Of a DNA stretch of 31,667 nucleotides, positions 10,653-21,664 are shown piece after piece. The stretch's first letter is position 1. Each line of letters opens with the position of its first letter. The position numbers and the translations under genes were made by a program. A model generated the notes under the pieces. It was given only the letters and a program-made list of their open reading frames with translations. It was not told the DNA's origin and made no database searches. Origin of the DNA: Thermoplasmatota archaeon (GTDB lineage: Bacteria; Pseudomonadota; Gammaproteobacteria; Burkholderiales; Thiobacillaceae); contig JAMCVR010000009.1 in assembly GCA_023475455.1 (NCBI GenBank), forward strand, positions 1 to 31,667. Reading direction: 5' to 3'.

Positions 10653-11145
10653 CTACAGGGCTCCTTGGTGGGTATGACGAAAAACCAGGCGGCTGCAACA
10701 AGCGCAAAATACGACTTATGCACAGCTTTCCCGACCCTCGTGCACCGTTCTATTCACAACATATTGTGGTGCAGGCGGAGGGCAGGTACAAATTCTAGGT
10801 GCCCCGTCGGGCATGTCAACCCGGATGTGCGCTATTTCGCAGGGATTTTTTTCCGCCCCGAAAATCCCATGGCAAATCAAAGTTTTTTCCGGGCGGCATG
10901 CCTAAAGTTTGAACAGGCGCATGACAGGATGCGGCTTGGCGCCGGGAAACGCCCGGCCGGGCCGATGACTGCGTTCAAGCCCAGCGTATCGGCCTGCGCG
11001 AACAGGGCGGACGCCGCGCAAAGAACGCTGAATCTTTGCGCGCCCCGGCGCGAAAGCCGGCTCCCCGCCGCTTTCCTCAAGGCGATCGGGGGAATTTTGG
11101 TTATGATGGCGCAAAAAACCAATCCCCGGATCGCCGAGCCCCGCC
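10653..11145. other. Divergent intergenic region, nrdA / purU
   Basis: This 493-base non-coding region must hold the promoters of nrdA (minus) and purU (plus). Besides the NrdR-like site described separately I see no hairpin or riboswitch-like structure. TATGAT at 11102-11107, 38 bases before the purU start, could be a -10 element, but no good -35 partner is evident. Short open frames across the region show no recognisable protein. Confidence 0.5.
10754..10769 (-). promoter_or_regulatory. Candidate NrdR box upstream of nrdA
   Basis: The core CACAACATATTGTG (10755-10768) differs at one position from the NrdR consensus form CACAATATATTGTG. NrdR is the nucleotide-sensing repressor of ribonucleotide reductase operons and usually binds two boxes about 31-32 bases apart. 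At exactly +32 (10786-10801) lies a much weaker match (TACAAATTCTAGGTG). The site sits about 100 bases before the nrdA start. No nrdR gene is in the window. Confidence 0.65.
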
Positions 11146-12000
11146 ATGCGCCATACCGCCGTTCTGCTGATTTCCTGCCCCGACCAGAAGGGGCTGGTCG
11201 CGGCCATTGCCGATTTTCTGCTCGCGCACAACGCCAACATCCTGCATGCGGATCAGCATCAGGACGCCGAACTGAAATTGTTTTTGATGCGGGTGGAATG
11301 GGATCTGGCGGAGTTCAACCTCGACCTGGGCGAGTTCGCCGCCGCCTTCGGGCCCATCGCCGAGCGCTTCGGGATGACCTGGCGGCTCGCCGAATCGAGC
11401 CGCAAACCGCGCATGGCGGTGTTCGTGTCGAAGTTCGACCATTGCCTGGCCGACCTGCTCTACCGCTACCAGAGCGGCGAACTGCACTGCGAGCTGCCGA
11501 TCATCCTCAGCAACCACGAGGACACGCGCTGGCTGGCCGAGGCCTACCGCGTGCCCTACCAGCACCTGCCGGTGCACAAGGACGCCAAGCACGAGGCCGA
11601 GGAGGTGCAGCTGGCGATCCTGCGCGACCAGAAAATCGACTTCATCGTGCTGGCGCGCTACATGCAGGTGCTGTCGGCGGATTTCATCCGCCACTTTCCC
11701 AACCGCATCATCAACATCCACCATTCCTTCCTGCCCGCGTTTCACGGCGCCAAGCCCTACCACCGGGCGTTCGAGCGCGGCGTCAAGCTGATCGGCGCGA
11801 CCGCGCACTACGTCACCGAAACGCTGGACGACGGCCCCATCATCGAACAGGACGTGGCGCGCATCTCGCACCGCGACAGTCTCGACGACCTGATCAACAA
11901 GGGGGCGGACCTGGAGAAAGTGGTGCTGTCGCGCGCGGTGAAATGGCACCTCGACAACCGCGTGCTGGTATACGCCAACAAGACCGTCGTGTTCGACTGA
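11146..12000 (+). CDS. purU: Formyltetrahydrofolate deformylase
   Basis: PurU hydrolyses 10-formyltetrahydrofolate to formate and tetrahydrofolate, balancing one-carbon pools and supplying formate for purine synthesis. The 284-residue protein has an N-terminal ACT regulatory domain (about 1-85, starting TAVLLISCPDQKGLVAAIA). The formyltransferase-like catalytic domain follows, with RMAVFVSKFDHCLADLLYR, the active-site run NIHHSFLPAFHGAKPYH, and TETLDDGPIIEQD carrying the catalytic aspartate. Length and motifs match the family. The ribosome site is weak. It is followed after 4 bases by the next gene on the same strand. Confidence 0.95.
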   Translation: MRHTAVLLISCPDQKGLVAAIADFLLAHNANILHADQHQDAELKLFLMRVEWDLAEFNLDLGEFAAAFGPIAERFGMTWRLAESSRKPRMAVFVSKFDHCLADLLYRYQSGELHCELPIILSNHEDTRWLAEAYRVPYQHLPVHKDAKHEAEEVQLAILRDQKIDFIVLARYMQVLSADFIRHFPNRIINIHHSFLPAFHGAKPYHRAFERGVKLIGATAHYVTETLDDGPIIEQDVARISHRDSLDDLINKGADLEKVVLSRAVKWHLDNRVLVYANKTVVFD

Positions 12001-12004
12001 TCCT

Positions 12005-14513
<2,509 letters not shown>

Positions 14514-14588
14514 AGGAAAGCAATAGACGCACTCTCAACGAGACTCATCCCGCCAATCTGCCATTTGGCCACAGCACCCACCAGCGCG

Positions 14589-15497
14589 CTACGCGGCTAG
14601 GGAATGGCATCGCGACAAACCGTGATGCTCATAAATTTTCGTGACGACATCGCTGTACAAAAAATCCAGAAGTGCCTGACCCCACTCGCCGCCATCGCCC
14701 ACCAAACCACAACTGAAAACACTTGCGTCGCAGGCCTGATCGCCGACCGAACCGGCTGGCCACACATAGTCAAAATGCTCGGGGAAAATGCGCCGATAAC
14801 GCAAGGCCAGGTGATAAAACACCATGGCGGCATCAGCCCGCCCGTCCTCGATCGCCTGCGGCGCCTCGCGGTGATGGATCAACTCACCATACACCAGCTT
14901 TTCAGGATCGGGCGTCCCGGGGGCGTGCGTCAGAAAATCCAGCTCAATGCGCGCATGCGCCGCGAGGCGCCGCAGGCAATCCACATAGATTCGATGGCTT
15001 ACATTTTCGGTGACGGGATTCGATAAAAACAAACGCACATCGCGGCGTAAAAGATCGGCGACCCCGGCGATCCCTTTCGGATTGCCGTTCTTCACCAGCA
15101 TCACCACACCCCGGCTACACATGAAGGGACGACAGGTCTGCATATGGCCCGCCTCCACCAGCAGCGCAAGCACAGCGGGAGGGCTGATCACCACATGCGG
15201 CGTCACACGCAGGCGCAAGTTTCCCATCTCGATCCCTCCGGTGCGCAACATCTCGGTTGCAATACGCGGTGGAGTCGTGGTGTAAAAAATCTCGCCCACC
15301 TCGGGGTGGGCGAGCGCGAAGGCTCGCAGGACATCATGCAAAGCCATGTGATGGTTGCCATCTGAAAACACCACCAGTTTCGCGTGGACCGGGTCGCCAT
15401 GCAAATCCAGCTGCAGGACTGCGGATTGCCCGTAGCGGGGCAATTCACCTTCCGCGGGAGTGGCCTGCTCGGTCGGCCAATTCAACCAGGCCATCAT
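14589..15497 (-). CDS. Solute-binding-protein-like (PBP type II) protein lacking a signal peptide
   Basis: This 302-residue protein resembles the ModA/extracellular solute-binding fold. Features are LVVFSDGNHHMALHDVLRAFALAHPEV near the N-terminus, VVMLVKNGNPKGIAGVADLLRRDVRLFLSNP in the middle (the crossover before the second lobe), and AIEDGRADAAMVFYHLALRY, GRADAA being the usual helix of such lobes. Unlike exported family members it begins MMAWLNWPTEQATP, with no hydrophobic signal sequence or lipobox, so it should be cytoplasmic. It lies 11 bases downstream of the DUF3604 gene and has no ABC permease or ATPase nearby. A role as an intracellular ligand carrier or sensor is inference. Start codons at 15497 and 15494 are equivalent. 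Confidence 0.75.
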   Translation of the reverse strand: MMAWLNWPTEQATPAEGELPRYGQSAVLQLDLHGDPVHAKLVVFSDGNHHMALHDVLRAFALAHPEVGEIFYTTTPPRIATEMLRTGGIEMGNLRLRVTPHVVISPPAVLALLVEAGHMQTCRPFMCSRGVVMLVKNGNPKGIAGVADLLRRDVRLFLSNPVTENVSHRIYVDCLRRLAAHARIELDFLTHAPGTPDPEKLVYGELIHHREAPQAIEDGRADAAMVFYHLALRYRRIFPEHFDYVWPAGSVGDQACDASVFSCGLVGDGGEWGQALLDFLYSDVVTKIYEHHGLSRCHSLAA

Positions 15498-15508
15498 GCG
15501 CGAACCGG

Positions 15509-18500
15509 CTACTCAAAAGCAATAAACAACGCGGAGGTCCACACTTTGGCATCGTCGACCTGGCGGCCAAAGAAGTACACCGGCCGGTGGCCGTGCGGGC
15601 CATTGTGCGGCTCGACCTTGAGCACGCCGCTCACTTCGCGCGGCGCAGCCGACTCGCTCATGCGTTCGAAGCCCAGAAACATCTCGACTCCTGGCAAATC
15701 CTTTTTCATGCGCGCGGCTTCGAGCAACTCCGCCCCGGTGATTTCCCATTCGAATGTCGGGCAGTGTACGAAGGGATTGCCCTTGAGCGGATCACCCACC
15801 TTCACATATCCATCGATGGTGCCTTCGACCCGGATTTTTGCCGTCTTGAGATGCGAGACATCGATCTCGATCGCATCCACGTCGCCGTAGGTATCGCTCC
15901 GGAAACCTATCGTGGTCGCAGACTCGCGCCAGCAGGTTTCTTCGCGATGCTCGAAACCCAGGCCTTCAAAATCGTTGATCACGGCGTTGGTGATGGTCAC
16001 GGTGCCTTTCCAGATGGCCCAGCGATAGCGATCCTTCACGCGTGCGCCGCCCCAGCGGAAACGGATCTTGCGCTCGGAATAACCCAGTTCTTTTTGCAAA
16101 TCGCGACGCCAGATTTCACCGGTGTGATCCAGCGCAACGATCTCATCCCAGCCGCTGTCGCCCAGGAAGCGATACCCGATCGTCGCCGGGCCCTTGTGCT
16201 TGAATTCATCGCCCATGATGTGATCGCCACAGCGAATGATGCCGTAGCTGCGCTCGCCAGTGGAGGCGAAGGTGTGGCGCGCGCGCAAGCTGGCCGCGAT
16301 GTCCTTGCGCGTGAGCGAGGGCGAAATCACGCCGGCCATGCCGCCCCTGGTGCCGAATACCGCCGTCCCCGGCACGCCGCCGCCGCAACGTCCGCGATGC
16401 TCGTCACCCGCCATGGTGGCGCCGATTTTGTAACCTCGCTCCATCGCCTCCTGATACAACCAGCCGAAATGGCCCCAGCTTGAGCCGATTTCGATCAGCC
16501 GCTCCAGTTTCGGATAATGCCAATCGAGAATGCAACGTCGACCCCCCACATGCGGAATCAACAGATGGCCCTCGGGGTCTTTGGCATAGGCCGCCCATAA
16601 TTCTTCCAGCGGCCAGGCGCCGGGTTCCACCGCACCACCCTTGGTGTCTTCGTTCCAGTCCACCGAACGCACATGCTCGCCGGTTTTGAGAAAGGGAAAC
16701 TCGGGATCGTGATCGTGCAGGAACACCACGTTGTGATCGCCGCCGGCGCACGAACTGCCGCACCACTCGGTGCCGGGATAAGCAACGAAGCTGCCGTCCT
16801 GGGTGATCTGGCGAATCAATTCGACGGTTTTGTTCCAACGCTCGGTGGTGATGTTGAAATCGTTGTGCGCAAAAGCCAGCACGTCCAGCCCGGTTACGTC
16901 GCGGCCATAGGTGAGGTTATACGTCGTGGAGTTAGTGCCGATGGTGTCCTCGGAGTGCACGTGCAAATCGCAGTAGTAGATGCGCGGCGACATCAGATTT
17001 TTATCGACCGTCACGTAGAACGTTTTCGGCTTGACCCAAGGGTGATCCGGCAAGCACGCGGTCACGGCAAGCTCCCCCGCTTGCTGCGTAGGCAGGTCTT
17101 CCAGCAGCAGAACCGCCCAGTTTTTTTCCGCCAGCTTCGCGGTTTTTTCATATACGGGCTTGCCATCCAGGGTCGCGCTGATGACCACTCGATCCGGCCG
17201 GTCGCGGCAGGTGTTGCCCCACTCGTCTTCCGTACGCAACCGCAAGGGGAATTTTTCGCCGCCGCAACGTCCGCGATGCTCGTCACCCGCCATGGTGGCG
17301 CCGATTTTGTAACCTCGCTCCATCGCCTCCTGATACAACCAGCCGAAATGGCCCCAGCTTGAGCCGATTTCGATCAGCCGCTCCAGTTTCGGATAATGCC
17401 AATCGAGAATGCAACGTCGACCCCCCACATGCGGAATCAACAGATGGCCCTCGGGGTCTTTGGCATAGGCCGCCCATAATTCTTCCAGCGGCCAGGCGCC
17501 GGGTTCCACCGCACCACCCTTGGTGTCTTCGTTCCAGTCCACCGAACGCACATGCTCGCCGGTTTTGAGAAAGGGAAACTCGGGATCGTGATCGTGCAGG
17601 AACACCACGTTGTGATCGCCGCCGGCGCACGAACTGCCGCACCACTCGGTGCCGGGATAAGCAACGAAGCTGCCGTCCTGGGTGATCTGGCGAATCAATT
17701 CGACGGTTTTGTTCCAACGCTCGGTGGTGATGTTGAAATCGTTGTGCGCAAAAGCCAGCACGTCCAGCCCGGTTACGTCGCGGCCATAGGTGAGGTTATA
17801 CGTCGTGGAGTTAGTGCCGATGGTGTCCTCGGAGTGCACGTGCAAATCGCAGTAGTAGATGCGCGGCGACATCAGATTTTTATCGACCGTCACGTAGAAC
17901 GTTTTCGGCTTGACCCAAGGGTGATCCGGCAAGCACGCGGTCACGGCAAGCTCCCCCGCTTGCTGCGTAGGCAGGTCTTCCAGCAGCAGAACCGCCCAGT
18001 TTTTTTCCGCCAGCTTCGCGGTTTTTTCATATACGGGCTTGCCATCCAGGGTCGCGCTGATGACCACTCGATCCGGCCGGTCGCGGCAGGTGTTGCCCCA
18101 CTCGTCTTCCGTACGCAACCGCAAGGGGAATTTTTCGCCGCCGCGCACGATGCGCGAGCCCGCCCATTGCAATTGCGCCGGTGCGCCCGGCACGATCTGG
18201 ATAACCAAATCCTTGCCCACGGCGGCGAAGCGCGAGGTGCCGAGCGGATCGACGTAACAGCGAATCTTGAAATTCTCTTCGACAAAAGTCTGCACGCGCG
18301 TCCCCGCGCCGCCGAATCGGCGGTCGCCGAGACGGATGACGATGTGATCGCCCGCTTTGAGATAGCCATCGAATGTATCGACGATCACCGCCTTCTGAAA
18401 CGGGCGCTCATGGCCCTTCTGGTCGAAGCGCACGCTGAGCTTCTGCACCGTCGCCGGGCTTTGGCCCGGCAAGGTGGGGCAGGCATGATATTCGGCGGAA

Positions 18501-18772
18501 ATAAAATTCGCGCCCGAAGGATCGGTATTCTGGAATAGCGCCCAGTCGGAATAAAAGCGAAAGGTCGCTTTGAACCAGGAGCCATCGGCCATCCCGGAAG
18601 CGCCGAGCGTATAGTCGATCACGATTTCCTGCCAGGAACCGGCCACGATGGTTTCGACATTGCAACTGACGGTTCCCAGGAAAGGCATATCCTTGGTGAT
18701 GTCATACAGGCCCGGTGGCGCAATGTAATCGCCGAGCGTGTTTTTCAGTTCTTTGGGGGTCATTTTTTTCAT
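15509..18772 (-). CDS. DUF3604 family protein with PHP-like putative hydrolase domain, internally duplicated
   Basis: The 1087-residue reading contains a perfect 293-residue internal repeat (211-503 and 504-796). The natural protein is probably 794 residues. Residues 1-300 form beta-rich sandwich regions (VETIVAGSWQEIVIDYTLG; GGEKFPLRLRTEDEWGN). Then comes IYYCDLHVHSEDTIGTNS, a PHP-type metal-binding HxH (H311/H313, repeated at H604/H606), with AFAHND, AYPGTEW, LLIPHVGGRR and AGDEHRGRC as further likely metal ligands. The remaining 290 residues are again beta-rich. DUF3604 members are putative metal-dependent hydrolases of unknown substrate. No signal peptide is seen. It lies between the SLC13 carrier and the binding-protein-like gene, so a role in processing an imported anion is inferred. 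Confidence 0.8.
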   Translation of the reverse strand: MKKMTPKELKNTLGDYIAPPGLYDITKDMPFLGTVSCNVETIVAGSWQEIVIDYTLGASGMADGSWFKATFRFYSDWALFQNTDPSGANFISAEYHACPTLPGQSPATVQKLSVRFDQKGHERPFQKAVIVDTFDGYLKAGDHIVIRLGDRRFGGAGTRVQTFVEENFKIRCYVDPLGTSRFAAVGKDLVIQIVPGAPAQLQWAGSRIVRGGEKFPLRLRTEDEWGNTCRDRPDRVVISATLDGKPVYEKTAKLAEKNWAVLLLEDLPTQQAGELAVTACLPDHPWVKPKTFYVTVDKNLMSPRIYYCDLHVHSEDTIGTNSTTYNLTYGRDVTGLDVLAFAHNDFNITTERWNKTVELIRQITQDGSFVAYPGTEWCGSSCAGGDHNVVFLHDHDPEFPFLKTGEHVRSVDWNEDTKGGAVEPGAWPLEELWAAYAKDPEGHLLIPHVGGRRCILDWHYPKLERLIEIGSSWGHFGWLYQEAMERGYKIGATMAGDEHRGRCGGEKFPLRLRTEDEWGNTCRDRPDRVVISATLDGKPVYEKTAKLAEKNWAVLLLEDLPTQQAGELAVTACLPDHPWVKPKTFYVTVDKNLMSPRIYYCDLHVHSEDTIGTNSTTYNLTYGRDVTGLDVLAFAHNDFNITTERWNKTVELIRQITQDGSFVAYPGTEWCGSSCAGGDHNVVFLHDHDPEFPFLKTGEHVRSVDWNEDTKGGAVEPGAWPLEELWAAYAKDPEGHLLIPHVGGRRCILDWHYPKLERLIEIGSSWGHFGWLYQEAMERGYKIGATMAGDEHRGRCGGGVPGTAVFGTRGGMAGVISPSLTRKDIAASLRARHTFASTGERSYGIIRCGDHIMGDEFKHKGPATIGYRFLGDSGWDEIVALDHTGEIWRRDLQKELGYSERKIRFRWGGARVKDRYRWAIWKGTVTITNAVINDFEGLGFEHREETCWRESATTIGFRSDTYGDVDAIEIDVSHLKTAKIRVEGTIDGYVKVGDPLKGNPFVHCPTFEWEITGAELLEAARMKKDLPGVEMFLGFERMSESAAPREVSGVLKVEPHNGPHGHRPVYFFGRQVDDAKVWTSALFIAFE
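16378..17265. repeat. Tandem duplication 2, left copy
   Basis: This segment recurs, identical as far as I compared, at 17257-18144 with an offset of 879 bases. The copies share a 9-base junction homology (CGCCGCCGC). Because 879 is 293 x 3, the reading frame of the DUF3604 gene stays open through both copies. Confidence 0.95.
17257..18144. repeat. Tandem duplication 2, right copy
   Basis: This is the second copy of the 879-base unit. On the coding strand it is the first one translated and is joined to the unique N-terminal part of the gene at 18145. Confidence 0.95.
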
Positions 18773-18810
18773 GGTGCCAATCTCAACTTTTTTCGGGATG
18801 AAACATAGGC

Positions 18811-18840
18811 TAAAAATGCCTGGCAGCTATCCGGCCAGGC
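18811..18840 (-). terminator. Intrinsic terminator or attenuator between SLC13 carrier and DUF3604 genes
   Basis: On the minus strand GCCTGGC, a 9-base loop and GCCAGGC form a perfect 7-bp stem followed by ATTTTTAG. It lies in the 81-base gap after the carrier stop codon (18854) and before the DUF3604 start (18772). It could end carrier transcripts, allowing partial read-through into the two downstream genes. Confidence 0.7.
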
Positions 18841-18853
18841 TGGAACTGCTTGC

Positions 18854-20356
18854 TCAGAATGGCCACGGCGCAGTCGGGTCCCAGACCGGGATGCCCATGA
18901 AGGCATACCACGGCGCCATCACCAGAATGGCGTAGGCAATGGCGATGAGCACCGATACCCAACCCACCTTGGCGTAGTCCGCCATGCTGAAGGTGCCGCT
19001 CGAATAGGCAATGACCGCGGCGGTGATTTGCGTCGGCAGGATGTAGGCGAAAGTGTCCGTGTCCGACACCAGCATGGTGAACGCCACCGGATGCAGGCCA
19101 AGCTTGGGGGCCAGCGCAATCAGAATCGGCGCAAGCATGGTGATCGCCGCCACGTTCGACAGCATGCCCAGGCGAATGATGTGCGTACCCACCATCAGGA
19201 TCAGCAATATCATCCACCACGAATGGCCCTCCGCGATCGGATGAATGATGTCCGACAGCCATTGCGCGAGCCCGGAAGCGCCCATGGCGGCAGACATCGA
19301 CAAGGCGCCGGCCAGCAACAGAAACGTACCCCAAATGGTGCGGTCTTGCACTTCTTTCCACTTGAAGCCGAACAGCCCCGGCAGGAATAAAATCGCCAAG
19401 CCGATCAACGCCGAATTGTGGGATTTTATTTTGTGCCAATCTTCCGTCACCCACATGAGGGCGATGAAGGCGAACACCGCCAGAATCAGCCACTCCGTCT
19501 GGCTGGTCTTGGGCAATTCCCGGTATTGGTTCTGCACACTTTCGAAGCCGCCTTGAATGCCCACATTACGCGTCTTGAAATAGCGCTGCACCCACCATTG
19601 GGTAATCACGAACATGCCGAGATAGGGCCATTGCAGCTTGAACCAGTCGAAGTACGACAGATTCAACGCCAGCTCAGACTCGAACAAACCCACCAGTACC
19701 AGATTCGGCAAGTGCGCGGTCATGATGGCCATGCCGCTGATCATGGAACCGTAGACCAGCGTTTGAACCACGATCGCCTTCTTGCCGGCCTGCTCTTCCG
19801 GCGTATCGCCGAACAGCTTGGTGATGCCGTTCACCACCGGCAGCAAGGTCGCGGCGCGCGCGTTCGCCGCCGGAATGATGAAGGACAGCAACAGGTTCGC
19901 GCCGAACATGGCCCAGATCACGCCGTTGACGGTCTTCACTTTCACCTTGTGCAGCAGGCTCAGCGCGATGCGCCGGTCCAGCCCCGCCGCCTGCATCAAG
20001 GCTGCGAACAAGAATGCCGCCAGACACAGAAACACCACCGGAGTGGTAAAGCCGCTCGCCGCCTGGGGAAACTTGTCCACCGCGCCGCCCAGCACCAGCA
20101 GCATGGGGATCAGCATGCCGGTGATGCCCACCGGAATCGACTCGAAGATCCACATGATGCAGGCCCAGACTACAACCGCCAGCGTGGCCTTGCCCGCAAC
20201 CGTCAAACCTTCGGGAAGCGGCATCGCCCATAAGATCAAAAAGAAGGCCGCCCAGGCCAGAAAAAACCCCAGGATGGTTTTGGTGGGCGAGCGGCCCGAT
20301 TCAACAATGTTGTCCCGGAATCGGCCCCAAAATCCTGTTTGCGCGATCTCGCTCAT
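18854..20356 (-). CDS. SLC13/DASS-family anion:sodium symporter
   Basis: This 500-residue inner-membrane protein has about 11-13 hydrophobic segments. It carries the two re-entrant signature regions of divalent-anion:Na+ symporters: SFIIPAANARAATLLPVV in the first half and RLGMLSNVAAITMLAP in the second (the S-N-x-x-x-T pattern). The family imports C4-dicarboxylates, citrate, sulfate or similar anions; the substrate here is not determined. The first hairpin has AANARAAT where many members have S-N-T, which may affect ion or substrate choice. The start has AAAGGGGA upstream. It heads the minus-strand cluster with the DUF3604 and solute-binding-like genes and is divergent from a Crp/Fnr-type regulator. 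Confidence 0.9.
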   Translation of the reverse strand: MSEIAQTGFWGRFRDNIVESGRSPTKTILGFFLAWAAFFLILWAMPLPEGLTVAGKATLAVVVWACIMWIFESIPVGITGMLIPMLLVLGGAVDKFPQAASGFTTPVVFLCLAAFLFAALMQAAGLDRRIALSLLHKVKVKTVNGVIWAMFGANLLLSFIIPAANARAATLLPVVNGITKLFGDTPEEQAGKKAIVVQTLVYGSMISGMAIMTAHLPNLVLVGLFESELALNLSYFDWFKLQWPYLGMFVITQWWVQRYFKTRNVGIQGGFESVQNQYRELPKTSQTEWLILAVFAFIALMWVTEDWHKIKSHNSALIGLAILFLPGLFGFKWKEVQDRTIWGTFLLLAGALSMSAAMGASGLAQWLSDIIHPIAEGHSWWMILLILMVGTHIIRLGMLSNVAAITMLAPILIALAPKLGLHPVAFTMLVSDTDTFAYILPTQITAAVIAYSSGTFSMADYAKVGWVSVLIAIAYAILVMAPWYAFMGIPVWDPTAPWPF

Positions 20357-20799
20357 GGTTCTGTTCCCCTTTCCTCTTGCTTTTTTTACTCGATGCGCAT
20401 CACTTGGCCGCCTGCTTTTCCCGTGGCTTCGATCTGCGCGCTATGCTATTGATATCGGTGCGGGAGCCGGGCCTGGATTGGACTTCATGCCACAGCGTGC
20501 GCTGTCAAGGCGCGCCGCTTGAAAAAACAAATGCCCCGAATACCTACCCTGCGCAGACCATGAGAAGAGACAAGAATCTTGTTCACTATTCGAACTCCTC
20601 GGCACGTTTGTACTTGCCGGAGCCCATCCGGGCAGGCCTCCGGCCACAAGCGAATTGCGCTACGCCGCGACTCGCTGCAGCGCATTTAATGCCCTCAAAA
20701 GCCGGGTGTCTGTCGGCTGGCCGACAATTCACGCAAGGAATAGAATGAGCGCGGGCGTGTCTTCCAATTGAAGTGCCTTTTATTGATGGGTAGCTATCA
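20357..20799. other. Divergent regulatory region, SLC13 carrier / Crp-family regulator
   Basis: This 443-base gene-free region probably carries both promoters. Besides the 16-base palindrome at 20711-20726 it contains the 13-base palindrome ACAAGAATCTTGT at 20570-20582, about 215 bases upstream of the carrier start. TAGAAT at 20741-20746 could be the -10 of the regulator gene. Open frames crossing the region have no recognisable product. Confidence 0.5.
20711..20726. promoter_or_regulatory. Crp/Fnr-type palindromic operator
   Basis: TGTCGGC-TG-GCCGACA is a perfect inverted repeat with the geometry of a Crp-family site (TGTCG-N6-CGACA, compare E. coli Crp TGTGA-N6-TCACA). It lies 74 bases before the start of the Crp-like regulator gene and overlaps the -35 position of a promoter whose -10 would be TAGAAT at 20741-20746. 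Binding by the adjacent regulator, perhaps as autorepression, is inference. Confidence 0.6.
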
Positions 20800-21492
20800 A
20801 TGGAATTTTTCCAGGTCCCTGTAGCCGATCTCCTGTCCCGTATCCCGGACGGGGACCGTCTCCATCTGCTGCGTCTGGGCAAGGTGAAAAATTTCGCTAA
20901 AGGCGAATTCATATTCAGCGCAGGGGAGACCAGCCATCATGTATTTCTGCTGCTGGAAGGCCGCATCAAAATCTATCAGTCCTCGACCGTCGGCAAGGAA
21001 GCGATTCTGTGGTTTTGCTTCGCCGGAGAATTATTCGGCTTGGCCGAAGCGGCGCGCGGCGGAACGCGGGTGGTCAACGCGCAAGCCTGCGACGTGTGCA
21101 AAGTGCTGTGCATTCGTCAGGAGGAATTCACTGCCTTTCTCGAAACGCATCCGAAAACCTCGCTTGTCATCATGCAGCTGCTGGCCTGCCGGCTGCGCGT
21201 ATTGGGCAATGTGGTGATCAACCTCATCAGCGACGACGTCCGCACGCGCATATTGAAAATGGTGCTGCAATTGAGCGCGCGCTGCGGGATCCCTTCGGTC
21301 CGGGGGCTGCGACTGGATATTGTGCTGACCCATCAGGAAATCGCCGACATGATCGGCACCACGCGACAAACCGTGACCACGATGCTGGGACAATTGGAAC
21401 GCGAAGGCCTGCTCACCATCGATCACCACAAAATTCACATCACCAGCAGCGAACTGCTGGCACAAATCGGGCACACGCCGATCATGGCCTGA
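20800..21492 (+). CDS. Crp/Fnr-family transcriptional regulator
   Basis: This 230-residue DNA-binding regulator has a cyclic-nucleotide-like beta-roll sensor (about 12-125: GEFIFSAGETSHHVFLLLEGRIKIY, then FAGELFGLAEAARGG), a dimerisation helix, and a winged helix-turn-helix at about 176-205 (LTHQEIADMIGTTRQTVTTMLGQLEREGLL). The recognition helix reads RQTVTT instead of the RETVGR of E. coli Crp. The Arg-Ser pair that binds cAMP in Crp is not evident, and there is no N-terminal Fnr iron-sulfur cysteine set. Three cysteines, C97, C100 and C104 (ACDVCKVLC), are clustered in the sensor domain. The effector is unknown. Its divergent position suggests it controls the carrier / DUF3604 cluster. Confidence 0.9.
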   Translation: MEFFQVPVADLLSRIPDGDRLHLLRLGKVKNFAKGEFIFSAGETSHHVFLLLEGRIKIYQSSTVGKEAILWFCFAGELFGLAEAARGGTRVVNAQACDVCKVLCIRQEEFTAFLETHPKTSLVIMQLLACRLRVLGNVVINLISDDVRTRILKMVLQLSARCGIPSVRGLRLDIVLTHQEIADMIGTTRQTVTTMLGQLEREGLLTIDHHKIHITSSELLAQIGHTPIMA

Positions 21493-21631
21493 ATAGTGCC
21501 AGCAGGCCCTCTCTCCATGCGCGTTCCGGTTTGCGCGCCCCGGCGAGCGTCTCGATCCCTCCCGGCGTCGATGCGGGAAGCCCCGGGGAAACGAACGAGA
21601 CCGTTCTCAGGTACAAAGTTCGAATCCCCTT

Positions 21632-21652
21632 AAACGCCCCGAAGGGCGTTTT
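21632..21652. terminator. Bidirectional intrinsic terminator between crp-like gene and leuA
   Basis: AAACGCCC-CGAA-GGGCGTTTT forms a perfect 8-bp stem with a stable tetraloop (UUCG in the leuA direction). T residues follow on the plus strand; on the minus strand the stem itself ends in GGGCGTTT. It lies 12 bases after the leuA stop and about 140 bases after the regulator gene, so it can serve both convergent transcripts. Confidence 0.8.
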
Positions 21653-21664
21653 GCTTGGCGCTGC

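Noticed and set aside
21606..21632. tRNA-like GTTCGAATCCCC (T-arm look) before the leuA terminator
   Set aside because: The flanking bases do not form a T-stem, and no acceptor, D or anticodon arm is found upstream. At most it is a remnant of a tRNA end.
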